Below, piece after piece: positions 28,359 through 38,692 of a DNA stretch of 64,000 nucleotides. Origin of the DNA: Sporisorium sorghi. Taxonomy: Eukaryota > Basidiomycota > Ustilaginomycetes > Ustilaginales > Ustilaginaceae. The stretch is from assembly GCA_023212695.1 (NCBI GenBank), contig JALCCG010000078.1, positions 1-64,000 on the forward strand, written 5' to 3'. Position numbers and translations under genes: made by a program. The notes beneath the pieces are model-generated. The model had not been told where the DNA came from. It searched no databases and saw only the letters and a list, made by a program, of their open reading frames with translations. Numbering within the stretch: position 1 is the stretch's first letter; each line of letters begins with the position of its first letter.

Positions 28359-31118
28359 ATGCGTTTCATTGGTCGGCCTGGCCGACAGCGGCCCTGGTGG
28401 CTTGCTGTCGGCATGTTGACCTTTGTTCTGCTCTTCACCATCGTATCCGCCGCTCCTGCCGATTCTAAAGATGAAAACGAAATCCAGCCTGCTTCTCCTG
28501 GACCGCGCGAGCCAAGCCCTCGAACTACCGTCAGCGAGATCCGATCCGCTTCTCCTGAAGCATGGGAGCCACGCTCTCAATCTGGCGTCAGCGAGATCCA
28601 ACCCGCTTCCGATTCGGATGGCGAGCTTGAAAGGGTCCCTTCAAAAGAACGTGCTGACTCCTTTGAGCACCACAGCGGCGATCACATATCTCAAGAGATC
28701 AATTTCAAAGGCGGGCGCGCCTCCCCTCCCTCGTCTCACTTCACGTTCCCTCGTACGCGCACTCCAGCTGCCAACGAAGTTCCGGTCACCTACAGATCTC
28801 CGAGAGTGAGCCGTTGGGAACGCGTGAACTTCAAGCTCAAGAAACCTGAGATCACGCGTCTCCTCAGCTGGCGTACTTTCACAGAGAAACTCAAGAAGAT
28901 CAATCTGCGGCTGCAAGAGAGACGTCGTCGAAATGCCAAAAATAGGATAAGCAGGGCCAAAGAACGGAGAGTTGCTCGGCTGCTGTCGCAGCCGGGAGAG
29001 CAGCCTGCCGTTGTGCGGCACCAGCGGACGCTGGAAGAGCTCACAAATCTCAAGAGAGAGAAAGCCGAGGCACCTGCCGCCGCCGAAGCCGAAGAGCGCC
29101 GCCGCGCCACCGTTCAAGAAGTCGAGGCGGCTGTAAGAGCGCCTCCTGCTCCTCCGACGAGACAACTCGAGACTACCGGTGGATCGATCCAGCTCTTGGA
29201 GCGCCCGGCCATTTCTGCCGCGCCGGTCGAGGGCTCGTCTGGCGAGGCCGCTCACTCAGTGGGTGTGAAGCTCAGTAGCAACCCCGCCTCCGACTGGGAC
29301 GCAGTGGCACGCAAGGCCAAAGCTCGTGTCGAGCAAGGTGCTGCCGAGATTACCGATAGCCTTCATCGAGGAGACCTACCTAAACAGATCATTGGTATTG
29401 GGCGCCAAATTAGCCTGCGCAAGAGGAGCGGTGTCTCGACGTCAAAAGGCGGCAACGACGCTTCCCACGTCGACGAACACGCAGAGGCTGTGGAAGCAAG
29501 CAGAGGCGCTGTAGGCTCCGATGGTGTCGCTTCCTTGCCCGGTCAAGATGGAGCCCGGGCGCTCCCGAGGCTGTGGAGGAGGGGCGGAGGTTCCTCCAAG
29601 GATAAATACAGCAAGTTGGAATCATCGTCCGAAGTCCATTTGTATCCGGGTCAGCTCATCACGATCACGCACGAAGAACCGGATCCAAATTCAGGTTCGA
29701 AACATCCTTCTTTCCGGTTTCACATTCTGAACGAGGCGAGAGACGGAATAGAAGGGTCCTATTGGTGGTCAGAATTGTCGAAGTCCGTTCAAACAGGGCT
29801 GGAAAAAAAAGCAACTAACCTTCCGCGCGTGGCAGTTTCACGCATGTCAAAGGCAAAAGCAGAGGAACAAGGGATCAAGATCGCATCAAGGCAAGCTGAC
29901 GTCAACCAGGCATATGAACACCCTCTCTATCCACCGGGGAACATAATGGTGTCACGCGAAAAAGGAAAGATCGTCGTCAAGATGCCAGATGGCAAAAAAA
30001 TGGCCTTCAATAAAGTGCCCCATCCCTGGGCACGTTGGCTGCAGAGCAGAGAGGATCAGTCAGTCCTCTTGTCGGAAGCAGCAGGCAAAGATCTCAGCAA
30101 AATCATCCAGAGCGCGCCTCGACCTCTCTGGAAGCGAGCGGTCGACACGGATGACAACAACGATCACCGAGTTCAGAGACGGGTCGATCGCTCGACGAGC
30201 TTCCATCTCGACGAACGCGCAGAGGCTGTGCAAGCAAGCAGAGGCGCTGCAGGCTCCGAAGGCGTCGCTTCCTTGCCCGATGAAGCTGGGTCTCGACAGC
30301 TCCCGAGATTGCAGAAGAGGTTAGGGAATTTGTTCGGAAAAAGAAAACCATACAAATACCTTGGATCCTCAAGCACACGATCCTCAGGCGTAATACCCTC
30401 GAGCGGAGGAGACCAAGTCGAGCCAGATCTTGCTGTCTTGGCGGAGTACTCGTATCCTGGAAAGGCGATCGCGATCATGCGACTCGAAGGTGAAGGCCCC
30501 GATACTTATCGCTTCTCCGAAACCAACGAGGAGAGGACAGGAATTTACCAGACCTATACGTGGTCAAACTTGCCGCTAAAACTCAAGGAAGCGCTGGTAG
30601 GAGACATTCCGCACCTTCGCACGGTTGTAGAGTCAGGCTTGTCAGCGGCAGAGGCGGAACGGCAGCAAATCAGACTTGCATCGCTAACAAGCGCCTCAAA
30701 CACGTACCAGCATCCTCTCTACCCGGCGGAAACTATTGCGATTTCGCGCAACGGGCGAGGCCAAATCGTCTTCAAGGGACGGCGTGGTCAATATGTCAGT
30801 TTCAAGGGCCTGGACAAGCACTTGCAGAAACATATGGAAAACAACTCTCACATCTCAACGTTGTTAGACGAGGCTATCAGAGAAGCCCGAATGCCCCGTC
30901 AAGTTCGCAAGCGAGCTGTCGATGCCGGTGACGGCAAAGATCACCAAGTGCAGAAACGGGCTGGCTCGGCCTCGGCCTCGTGGGCTGGTCCATCCGAGGG
31001 TCCAGAGTCAACCGTCCTGGAATATCCCGGAGAGGAGGACCAGCACTTGCAGGACACGATCGATTACTTCAAGCGAAAACCTCTATCTCGAGGTCCTTAC
31101 AAGGATTTCATACCGTAG
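28359..31118 (+). CDS. Secreted repeat-modular protein with Kex2-type cleavage sites (unknown family)
   Basis: A 919-residue intronless protein. The start MRFIGRPGRQ is the first ATG (the upstream frame opens from TTG). A signal peptide (about 1-32, hydrophobic 14-31, likely cut in VSAAPA) is followed by three tandem repeats of about 19 residues (about 40-96, VSEI(R/Q)xAS pattern). A basic coiled-coil-like region spans about 150-260. From 357 it is modular: a linker (357-408), module A (about 409-593), a second linker (594-654), module B (about 655-852), and a third linker plus a short tail that may be a truncated third module. Dibasic sites end most units: RKR356, RR408, KR593, RR608, KR654, KR662, RKR852, KR867. 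Modules share (Y/H)xYPG, a TWSNL/WWSEL block and HPLYP followed by I(M/A)(V/I)SR. The protein is probably processed in the Golgi and secreted. No known family is recognised; an effector or structural peptide precursor is inference. Confidence 0.8.
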   Translation: MRFIGRPGRQRPWWLAVGMLTFVLLFTIVSAAPADSKDENEIQPASPGPREPSPRTTVSEIRSASPEAWEPRSQSGVSEIQPASDSDGELERVPSKERADSFEHHSGDHISQEINFKGGRASPPSSHFTFPRTRTPAANEVPVTYRSPRVSRWERVNFKLKKPEITRLLSWRTFTEKLKKINLRLQERRRRNAKNRISRAKERRVARLLSQPGEQPAVVRHQRTLEELTNLKREKAEAPAAAEAEERRRATVQEVEAAVRAPPAPPTRQLETTGGSIQLLERPAISAAPVEGSSGEAAHSVGVKLSSNPASDWDAVARKAKARVEQGAAEITDSLHRGDLPKQIIGIGRQISLRKRSGVSTSKGGNDASHVDEHAEAVEASRGAVGSDGVASLPGQDGARALPRLWRRGGGSSKDKYSKLESSSEVHLYPGQLITITHEEPDPNSGSKHPSFRFHILNEARDGIEGSYWWSELSKSVQTGLEKKATNLPRVAVSRMSKAKAEEQGIKIASRQADVNQAYEHPLYPPGNIMVSREKGKIVVKMPDGKKMAFNKVPHPWARWLQSREDQSVLLSEAAGKDLSKIIQSAPRPLWKRAVDTDDNNDHRVQRRVDRSTSFHLDERAEAVQASRGAAGSEGVASLPDEAGSRQLPRLQKRLGNLFGKRKPYKYLGSSSTRSSGVIPSSGGDQVEPDLAVLAEYSYPGKAIAIMRLEGEGPDTYRFSETNEERTGIYQTYTWSNLPLKLKEALVGDIPHLRTVVESGLSAAEAERQQIRLASLTSASNTYQHPLYPAETIAISRNGRGQIVFKGRRGQYVSFKGLDKHLQKHMENNSHISTLLDEAIREARMPRQVRKRAVDAGDGKDHQVQKRAGSASASWAGPSEGPESTVLEYPGEEDQHLQDTIDYFKRKPLSRGPYKDFIP
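29471..29541 (+). repeat. Linker repeat, copy 1 (within the secreted-protein gene)
   Basis: 71-bp DNA segment matching 30209-30279 at 66 of 71 positions in the same orientation and frame. It encodes the core of the inter-module linker (AEAVEASRGAVGSDGVASLP). Confidence 0.9.
30209..30279 (+). repeat. Linker repeat, copy 2 (within the secreted-protein gene)
   Basis: Second copy of the 71-bp segment, 738 bp downstream. It encodes AEAVQASRGAAGSEGVASLP. The surrounding modules are far more diverged than this linker. Confidence 0.9.
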
Positions 31119-31946
31119 TCGCATGCCTTTGTGTCGTGCTTCCGGCACGAGATCCTTTGATCTTGCTTGGGTTCAGGTTCGATCACCTCTCTCGCGGTCC
31201 ATCGTCATGCTCCTCATCCTCATTCATTATGCTCATTGTCATCCTCGTTCTCATCCTCTTCATGTTCTTCGTCCTCACCACCTACTCATGTCTCTTTCAC
31301 TTCGTGTCCCCGTTCCATTGCATTCCTTATTCATCGTCCCTTCACCACTCACAATCACTTCACCCTCTCTTTTTTCTTCTTGTTGCACCGCTTAGCAACC
31401 CATCAGCGAAGGTCACATCGCTCACACTTTGTTTTCCGCACGCAGCTGACTCTGTTCAGTCTTTCCTTCTTCAATTTCATCTTCCTCCCTCCCTCCTTTC
31501 ACGTTTGCGTTTGGTTTCTGTCTGTTGGTGTGAGTGCGGTATGTCACGTGCCAGCGCGGGCAAGAAGTGAAATTTTTGAGGTCACTGTGATGTTTGGACG
31601 GTCTGACAAAGTCGTGTGCTTGCAGTGAATCGACGCATCCAGTGCTCGCCCTCTCGTTGCCATTGTATGCACGTTGCCTGCGTGGCGCGTCGCACGGCCG
31701 TGAGACTGCAAGCCTTCCTCAACACTATCTCGAGTGTATGACTCGATGCCGATCGAAGCAATTTAGGGTCAGCTTGTATTGATCTTGTGTGTCGCTCGCA
31801 CCGTGCCCAACAGTTCGCATGCTACGCACAACGACGGCCCAGCTCCGTCCAGGCTGCAATATGCGCGAGTGGGTGCGCTTCCTTTTTTCAACCGCACAAA
31901 AAAAAATAAAAATAAAAATAAAATTGTACGAAAAATGAAAAAGAAA
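31119..31946. other. Intergenic between the secreted-protein gene and tRNA-Gln
   Basis: About 0.83 kb; the first 400 bases are strongly pyrimidine-rich on the plus strand (many TCATCC/CTTC runs). A-rich sequence with repeated AAATA units lies at about 31900-31925. On the minus strand a TTTTT run near 31935-31942 directly follows the tRNA and is a likely Pol III terminator. No protein gene is recognised. Confidence 0.5.
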
Positions 31947-32059
31947 GGTCGTACTGGGATTCGAACCCAGGGCAAGAGAAGTCGAACCGTATCAACCCGA
32001 GCTACTGGAGCTCGAGAAAGATCAGAATCTCCTAAGTTAACCAACTACTCCATACAACC
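31947..32059 (-). tRNA. tRNA-Gln (anticodon CUG) with a 41-nt intron
   Basis: On the minus strand a full cloverleaf can be drawn. The acceptor stem GGTTGTA pairs with TACGACC. The D arm is GAGT...ACTT. The anticodon stem GGAGA pairs with TCTCT around the loop TTCTGA-T. The T arm is CTGGG-TTCGAAT-CCCAG. The anticodon is CTG, reading CAG (glutamine). The intron lies one base 3' of the anticodon, the canonical place, at 31981-32021; without removing it the anticodon stem cannot close. The exons total 72 nt, and the next base (discriminator) is T, as in yeast glutamine tRNAs. A downstream T5 run serves as the Pol III terminator. Confidence 0.9.
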
Positions 32060-32950
32060 TTGTTGTTGTCAGATGATCGCTCAATACAATACATATAGTA
32101 TAGAGGTAAGGAGGGAGGGAGAGCGTACCCAGAAGCTGAATCAGCATTTTCGAGGTCCGCCCCATCGGCAGGGGAAGACCCACTTTGAAAAAAGCTGAGC
32201 GGGTCATGCCTTGAGGCAGATGCGGGGTAGAGGTCAACTCTGACGCATGGACGATCGACGGGTCTCGCTTTGCTGACTGGGAGCGGGGTCCCGCTCTAGG
32301 GGTCAGTCGATCGATGGTGGAGCAAACATTCCTTAGCAGCTTCGTTGGCCGCAGCGTCGATCGACTGAGCCGCTCGTTGGATGCTCGTGTGTGGGGCGAG
32401 ACGTTTCGCGCATTGCGAGCTTACGTGCATCCGAGGTCTCGTCTCCCTCTCCCTCTCCTGAAGCGCATGTTGGCTTTGTCGTCGATCTCGTCGCTCCTCC
32501 GCTTTCCCCACTTTCCCCGCATTCGCAATCAGAGGCTGAACCCCTCTTTATGTCAGCGGGACGCCAAGGCGGACATAAACTCAGACTTCTTCGCCCGCCA
32601 TCCACCTCTACCAAAGCCGTCCGCGTAATGACACACACACGGACACACGTAATGACGAGAAAATGCAATTGTATTTGGGCACCTATGCGGCATGCGGATC
32701 GTAAATTACTGAATGCGAAATAATGTAGTCGGACAGTGCTTTGGAATGGGAACAAAAACAACATGATGTATGTATAACTGTCGTGTCAAGGCCGTATCGT
32801 ATACCTTTTACACGGAAAAGTCTCTTGCGGCAATGACCGAAAGAGAGGGGAGAGGAGATGGTGATGAATTGGTAGTGTACAGTGACTGGCTGGTTGCCAT
32901 GGAATTGCGTCGTAAGAAAGTCGTGCCTGCGGATCTGGCTGCACTTTGGC
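32060..32950. other. Intergenic between tRNA-Gln and the PP1-targeting gene
   Basis: About 0.9 kb. It contains a short direct repeat (GTAATGAC on both sides of an ACAC-rich stretch, near 32625-32655). No gene is recognised; the right part is the 3' flank of the minus-strand gene. Confidence 0.5.
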
Positions 32951-35900
32951 TCAGTAGGCACCGCCAGCACGAGCGATGGGCGTCGAGCGTCCAGAGGCAG
33001 AAGTGGGAGTGTGCGCAGAGATGCCCGCGGCGTCGGGACTGGTCTGCGGCACCTGGTTGTCGCTGTTCCAGCAGAAGCGCGCCACCAGTTCATTGAAGCT
33101 GGTCAGGTTGGAGGGTCGCATGAACTCCTCATCTGGCGTGGCCAGCTCGGACGACGGCGAGAGCGTGGTCGACGAAAGAGCCGAAGAAGAGTAGCCGTGC
33201 TGCTCTGGGTCGTCTCTGGCAGCAAACGACGAAGGCCTCGTCCTGCCTTTGAGATGGTCGGCTCGAAGGTAGTGGTAAGAAGAGGAAGGCCCGCCAAGGT
33301 TTCTCAAATCGTCCAAGCTGCTCGTCATGCCCGCCGGTTTGCCGCTTGCATCAATCATCGCTGTCGAGTCCGAGTCGACCGAGCTCGCCGAGAGCGCAGG
33401 CGAGAAAGGATTCGGCGAGTTGGTCAGCGAGTTCGGAGACGCCTGGCTGCCGTCGGGCGTGTAGTCTTCGAGCACAGTGCCGTCGCTCTTGATCGCCACC
33501 CTCGATGTGGAGAAAGCGATGGGAAAAGGGGGCGAGTTGGAGCGAGAGCCAGACGCGGAGCCAGAGGCAGAGGCAGATCCGGAGCCTGTTCCATTCTGTG
33601 CATCCTCGTCCCACATGCCAAACATACTCGGAGCCCGCATGTTTCGGTGCGGCGGGAACGAGTTGTAGCGTGTCGACGACATGGGCGTGGGCGACGCAGG
33701 GGCCTCGGGGCTGAGAGTCGCACCAACGCGCACCTGCGGCACTTGAAGCAGAGAACCGCTGGGCGAGCTTGTGTTGGAACTCGTCACAGCAGGGTGCTCG
33801 ACGACCATCTCGCCCAGGCCAGGACTCAACATGCCAAGTCGACCCAGCTTTGGAACGAGCTCGGATGCGCTCTTGGGCGTCGACGCGTCGGGCGATGGCG
33901 TAGCTGCGCTGACGATAAAAGTCGAACGCATCGGGCTCATAGACACGGCGGGCGGACGAGCGGAAAAGTAGTCGAGGGCGGCAGCACGTCCAGCTTCGGT
34001 CTTGCGACTGCCATGGGAAGGGTCTCGAAGCGAGGCGCCAAAGTCGTACCTGGCCGACCACGGCGAAGGCGAGCCTGGTTTGCCGGCGCCACCGGGCGAA
34101 ACGGGCGGCGAGCGACGCTTGGCCATTTCCGAAGCGAAGCTGCCAGAAGCCGGAGCCTTGTCGGCCTCCTCTTCGTCGGAGCGCAGACGCTCGAGTTCTT
34201 GTTTGAGTCGCTCCATGGCGTGGTCGCGTGTGGCCTTCTGGCCGTAGACACCGGTCCTGCGACCCATCTCGATGATGGAAGAGGTCGAGGATGGACCCAT
34301 GGAGCCGAGTGTGTATCTGCGCGGCACAGTGTTGCCGAAGGAAGGTGACGTCGAGGATGACGATGCACGTGGCTCGCCAGAGGTAGGCGGGACGCGCGCT
34401 GCCTCGGTGGGCTGTGCGGGTCGCTTGCGGAAGTCGAGCTGGTAGTTGCCGCCGTCGTTGTTGTCCCAGATCTCGCGGCCGCCGGTGGTGTAGCGCAAGC
34501 AGAGGAAGATGGTCTTGGTCTCGTTGAGACCAGCGCCGCGAGGCCAGTTGAGCACCTCGTTGAGCTTGATGGAAAAGACAAAGCGATCGGCGGTGCCCTC
34601 CTTGATGCTCTCCGAGTACTCTGCCGACACCTCGTTGGCGGTGGCCCAGTGGTCGAGGGTGAAGCGAACGGCGACCCACTTTTCGAAGCTGAGGTTCTTG
34701 ACCTGCACGGTGCCGCGGACGGAGCGCAGGTCGTCCGAGAGGTAGATGCGCTCGAGGAAGATGTCCTTGTCGAGCGAGAGCTTGGCGGACGAGGGGAAGT
34801 TGGGCAAGCGCAAAACGAGTTGCTCGTCTGCTTCGGCAGCTGGGGGAGTGGTTGGGTTGGTTGGGCTTTTCTGGCCGGCGTTGCGGCCTGGACCTCCTCC
34901 GCGGCGAGAGCCAAACCAAGGGTAGTCGCGCTCTTCTTCGGTCTCGGTCTCGGTGTGCTCTGGGCTGCCCTCGCGCGACACGGCCTGGGGACGACCCTTG
35001 ACCTTGAAGATCTTGACGTGTTCAAGCTGCTTGTCAAAGTGGACCGTCTTCATGGCACTCGGGGTGGATGGCACCGACTTGGTGCCGTAAGCCGAGGCGG
35101 AGAAGGTAGCTTCGCTAGCGGAGCGCGGCACAACGTAGCTGCTCGAGTATTGCTTGAGCGACGACTTGACGGGCTCCCCCGACTTCTTGCGGACGAGGTC
35201 CGAGCTGGCGGAGGCGGTGGATGAGATGGAAGTTCGATCGCCCGCTGGCGATGGCAAACATTGGAGGTCGAGGCTGAGCCCGCCGAGGACTTCGGGGCCA
35301 GGGCTATTGGCTTTGAGCGCCAACGCCTTTCTGGAACCGGGATGGAGGGTGGTCACGGCGTTTTGCGCTGCAACCATGCTGATGCGCGTCTTGGGGCTAG
35401 GGAAAGGGAGGCGATTGTCAGGTGGGGTGGAGAGGTCGTCCTCGCTCGCGGTGCGCGCTGACGACGCCTCACTGGAAGGCGGGCTTGGAGTGTGCACGTT
35501 TTCTCGAGGGACGGAAGGGAAGGCGGGCGTGAGTCTCATCAGCTTGACTCGGCGTTTGGCGGCCTGTACATTCTGGATCTGGAGGATGGCGTCGCGCTCG
35601 GCCTCGAGGTCCTTTTGCTCTTCGGCGGTGACGTAGGTCTGTCGCTCGCGGCATCGCCGCTCGAAGAAGCTGCGGCCGGTCGTCCAGAGACGCGAGTCGG
35701 AGGCGGCGCCACGCACGTGGTTCTTGGGCCGCGTCGGCACGGGCTGCACCAATGGTTGTGATGGAGACGAGGATGTGCTGGCGATGGGTGCAGGGGTGTC
35801 GTCGACCAGCACGGTGGTGTCGGTGTGTGAGGTCGAGAGCGTCATGGCGTCGAGACGGTCCTTGGGGGCGAGGACGTTGACGAGCGTAGAATACTGGATC

Positions 35901-35965
35901 TTGGCGTGTTGCGGTCGAGAGTCGGCGAGACGGTCAAACGGTTGGTGGGGAGCGCTCACGAGCAT
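32951..35965 (-). CDS. Protein phosphatase 1 regulatory (glycogen-targeting) subunit with CBM21 domain
   Basis: A 1,004-residue intronless protein with a true ATG at 35965. A PP1-binding RVxF-type motif is seen in KTVHFDKQLEHVKIF (about residue 307). A CBM21 carbohydrate-binding domain follows at about 392-515 (DIFLERIYLSDDLRSVRGTV, then FEKWVAVRFTLDHW and NYQLDFRKRP). This order, RVxF then CBM21, is that of the yeast Gac1/Pig1/Gip2 and animal PPP1R3 subunits, which bring PP1 to glycogen and activate glycogen synthase. Both flanks are long, Ser/Pro-rich and probably disordered; the C-terminal half (about 520-1004) has no recognised domain and is long for the family. A second ATG at residue 41 could also be used. 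The closest yeast orthologue cannot be decided by eye. Confidence 0.87.
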   Translation of the reverse strand: MLVSAPHQPFDRLADSRPQHAKIQYSTLVNVLAPKDRLDAMTLSTSHTDTTVLVDDTPAPIASTSSSPSQPLVQPVPTRPKNHVRGAASDSRLWTTGRSFFERRCRERQTYVTAEEQKDLEAERDAILQIQNVQAAKRRVKLMRLTPAFPSVPRENVHTPSPPSSEASSARTASEDDLSTPPDNRLPFPSPKTRISMVAAQNAVTTLHPGSRKALALKANSPGPEVLGGLSLDLQCLPSPAGDRTSISSTASASSDLVRKKSGEPVKSSLKQYSSSYVVPRSASEATFSASAYGTKSVPSTPSAMKTVHFDKQLEHVKIFKVKGRPQAVSREGSPEHTETETEEERDYPWFGSRRGGGPGRNAGQKSPTNPTTPPAAEADEQLVLRLPNFPSSAKLSLDKDIFLERIYLSDDLRSVRGTVQVKNLSFEKWVAVRFTLDHWATANEVSAEYSESIKEGTADRFVFSIKLNEVLNWPRGAGLNETKTIFLCLRYTTGGREIWDNNDGGNYQLDFRKRPAQPTEAARVPPTSGEPRASSSSTSPSFGNTVPRRYTLGSMGPSSTSSIIEMGRRTGVYGQKATRDHAMERLKQELERLRSDEEEADKAPASGSFASEMAKRRSPPVSPGGAGKPGSPSPWSARYDFGASLRDPSHGSRKTEAGRAAALDYFSARPPAVSMSPMRSTFIVSAATPSPDASTPKSASELVPKLGRLGMLSPGLGEMVVEHPAVTSSNTSSPSGSLLQVPQVRVGATLSPEAPASPTPMSSTRYNSFPPHRNMRAPSMFGMWDEDAQNGTGSGSASASGSASGSRSNSPPFPIAFSTSRVAIKSDGTVLEDYTPDGSQASPNSLTNSPNPFSPALSASSVDSDSTAMIDASGKPAGMTSSLDDLRNLGGPSSSYHYLRADHLKGRTRPSSFAARDDPEQHGYSSSALSSTTLSPSSELATPDEEFMRPSNLTSFNELVARFCWNSDNQVPQTSPDAAGISAHTPTSASGRSTPIARAGGAY

Positions 35966-37242
35966 AACGTGTTCTTGGGAGAGAGAATGACGTTTTCTTT
36001 TACGTCGAGGGTGGAAGCTCGAACTCGGACGAAGACGTGGTCACAAAGTTCGCTGCTGCATGAAGGAGGCGTCGATGTGATGGCGATGCTTGAGAAGGAA
36101 GCAATGCAAGAGGATGGATGGTCGGGCGAGAAGGTCGATGTAAGCTGTAAGTTGCTGGTGTATAGCGGACCAAGAAGAGGTGAAGAGAAAAAGGAAGAGG
36201 GTAGGAGACGATGTTGGTGTGGGTGGTGGTGGTGGTTGCGAAGGAGAGATGGACGAGAGGTGGAAAAGGGTGCAAACCAAGCCAAGGCAGGCCAAGCGGA
36301 CCTCGAAGGCGAGTTACTGGGAGGCGGCGGACGCCCAAAAATGCAAGACGGCCCAGGTAGGGTGGAACCGAAAGGAGGAATGTGTGTGCGTGAAGGCGGG
36401 GAGCGCTGCCAAAACGGATCGTCGTGGTCGGATTCGGAGGCTGAACAAACACACGCCTGCTGACAGCCAAGGAAGCGATCAGGGATCGAATGAGAGAGAA
36501 GGCAGGGGATGAAGGAAGGAAGGAAGGAAGGAAGGGAGAGGGAGGGAGTGCAAAAGAAAAGATGGGAACAGCGGCGAGGAGGTCTCTCGCCAAGGCTCAG
36601 CCAAAGAGCAAGCGTGCCGATGGGAGCAGACAGGCCAACGAGGCGGATGCGAAAAGTTGGGAAGGGACAGCACGCCAGCTGTGACCCTGGGTTAGAGCAG
36701 GCAGCAGCCACGATGGACGGTGCCGATGCAAAGCACCCAGAACTGGAAGCGATGGTGGTGGTGCTTGTGGTTGGTGGTGGTGAGTTCGAAGTTGCTCGTC
36801 GCTGGGGATCGATATCTGGGTGAAGATCGAGAAAGCGAGAGGATGGCGGGGGGGGGGATGTAGGCGACCAAAGTTGGGGAAGAGGCGATGCGAGGCGAGC
36901 ACAATGCGCTCAGCAGCCAGCCAGGGAGCCAGGGAGCCAGCACAACGCACAGCACCAAACCCCGGAGTTTTCTCTGGGCGAGGCAGCAGAGCGGCAATGC
37001 AGAGAGGTGAGCATGATTTTGAGCATAAGCAAGGCGTAAGACAGTCGCACAGTGCTTTGAATTTTTACACTCGATCCACGCGCACCAGATGGAAACAGGT
37101 GAGCCCATGGGAAAAAAAATCAAAAAAAAATCGAGTTCGAACTTGGCTGCTGCTGAGTTTGACAAGGTGTCATCCAGAGCACAGCGCAGCGCAGAGCGAA
37201 ACGGCTGGAATTCCAAATTGTTTGCAAAAGGCGCAACGCGCC

Positions 37243-37271
<29 letters not shown>
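37243..37271. repeat. Poly(A) tract, A29
   Basis: Pure adenine run flanked by GCGCC on the left and GGC on the right. Confidence 0.98.
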
Positions 37272-37276
<5 letters not shown>

Positions 37277-38093
37277 CGCATCACGCCGTGTCCGTGTGAC
37301 ACAGTCAGTCGACATCAGTCAGCACACGGCACAGCTCGCATCCACATCGTCGGGCTGGCTCGCTTTTGCCGTGTCTCAAAGGGACAAGCACAAGAATTGA
37401 CCGGTTTTGGGCTCTCCGACGTGTCTGAGCTTACTGCACGCGGCTCTTGGCTCCGACACTAAGTGAGAGCTGACCGACGAGCGAGCGCTTTCATCGTCAT
37501 TGTCAACTGTCGATGGTGTTTCAGCTATTGAGGCAGCCTTTTGTGTGTGCGTGTGCAAGTCACAGAGAGAGAGATCTTGTACAGTATCGATCGGCTCTCA
37601 ATTCCGTGTGTGTGTCTGTGTCGCACAGAAAAGGCGCTCCAGAAAGAAAAATTTGCTAGCTCGCAATCGATTGCGTCGCCCTGCGTCTGAAGTGGGCTCT
37701 TTTGCTGGGGAAATGCAGCAGCAGCAAGCCCGCCTTATCTCCACTCTCTCGCTAAGTTAAAGTTCGAACTTTTTCTGGTTTAAATAGAAGCGACGCGTTG
37801 ATTTTTTTTTTCCTTAATCTGCCCAACGCGATCCTCTCTGACGGCCTTTTGGCGGCGACTAACTGACAAGCACTAGCGGGTCATGTCGTTATCAGAACCT
37901 TATCAACAAGACGATATCGAAGCGAAAATGATAACTTAGCAGCGATTGTACCACCAGGCGAAGAGGGGAAAGCTCAAACATGCCAATGAATGGGCAGAGT
38001 GAGGTAGGTATCAAAGCTATGGGCCGCTCGAAAGGCGGCGAGGGCGGCGTCATGCACGTCCGTCGCCGATTCACGTCGCCATTTTCTTGAGGC

Positions 38094-38135
38094 TTTTTTT
38101 TTTTTTTTTTTTTCTTTTTTTTTTCTTTTTTTTTT
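38094..38135. repeat. Poly(T) tract interrupted by two C
   Basis: Structure T20-C-T10-C-T10 in intergenic DNA. Confidence 0.97.
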
Positions 38136-38622
38136 CCGTTTTGTTTTGTGCCTCCTCTTTTGGGCAGAAAAATTGCCATTGTTATGTCCCGGTCATCGAT
38201 AGTGAAAGCTTGGTCTATGATCTTGACCAGCTTCGTCGTATGCTCTCAAAGTTGATATGCCTCAAGAGATGATGATGTCGTTGCTGCTGAGCGACGACGA
38301 CAAAGAAAAGGGTTTCGAGAAGAAAGAAAATGAAACCCCACGAGGCGCGCGATGCAGCTGGCGATGGCTGCGGAGCCCGGGTTCACGAGTAAAAAGACAA
38401 GCTTGGCACAAGGCCACGAACGAGGTCCATTGTGCAGCAGTCGCAATTGGATTTTCTACCATCGCAACCTTGCGTTTGCTTGTCTCGACACGCAGGATGG
38501 GTTGCTCAGTGACGAGAACTAAGCTCAAGTCAGCCGTGTGGATTGCAATCCTCTCTGAAACGTACCGCAAGCCTGGTCGGTAGTCATGCGTAAGCATCGG
38601 CACGGTCAACAGGTAGACAGAG

Positions 38623-38623
<1 letters not shown>

Positions 38624-38692
<69 letters not shown>
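38624..38692. repeat. (GAAA)17 microsatellite
   Basis: About 17 perfect GAAA units (69 nt), followed by GGGGTTGG. Confidence 0.98.
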
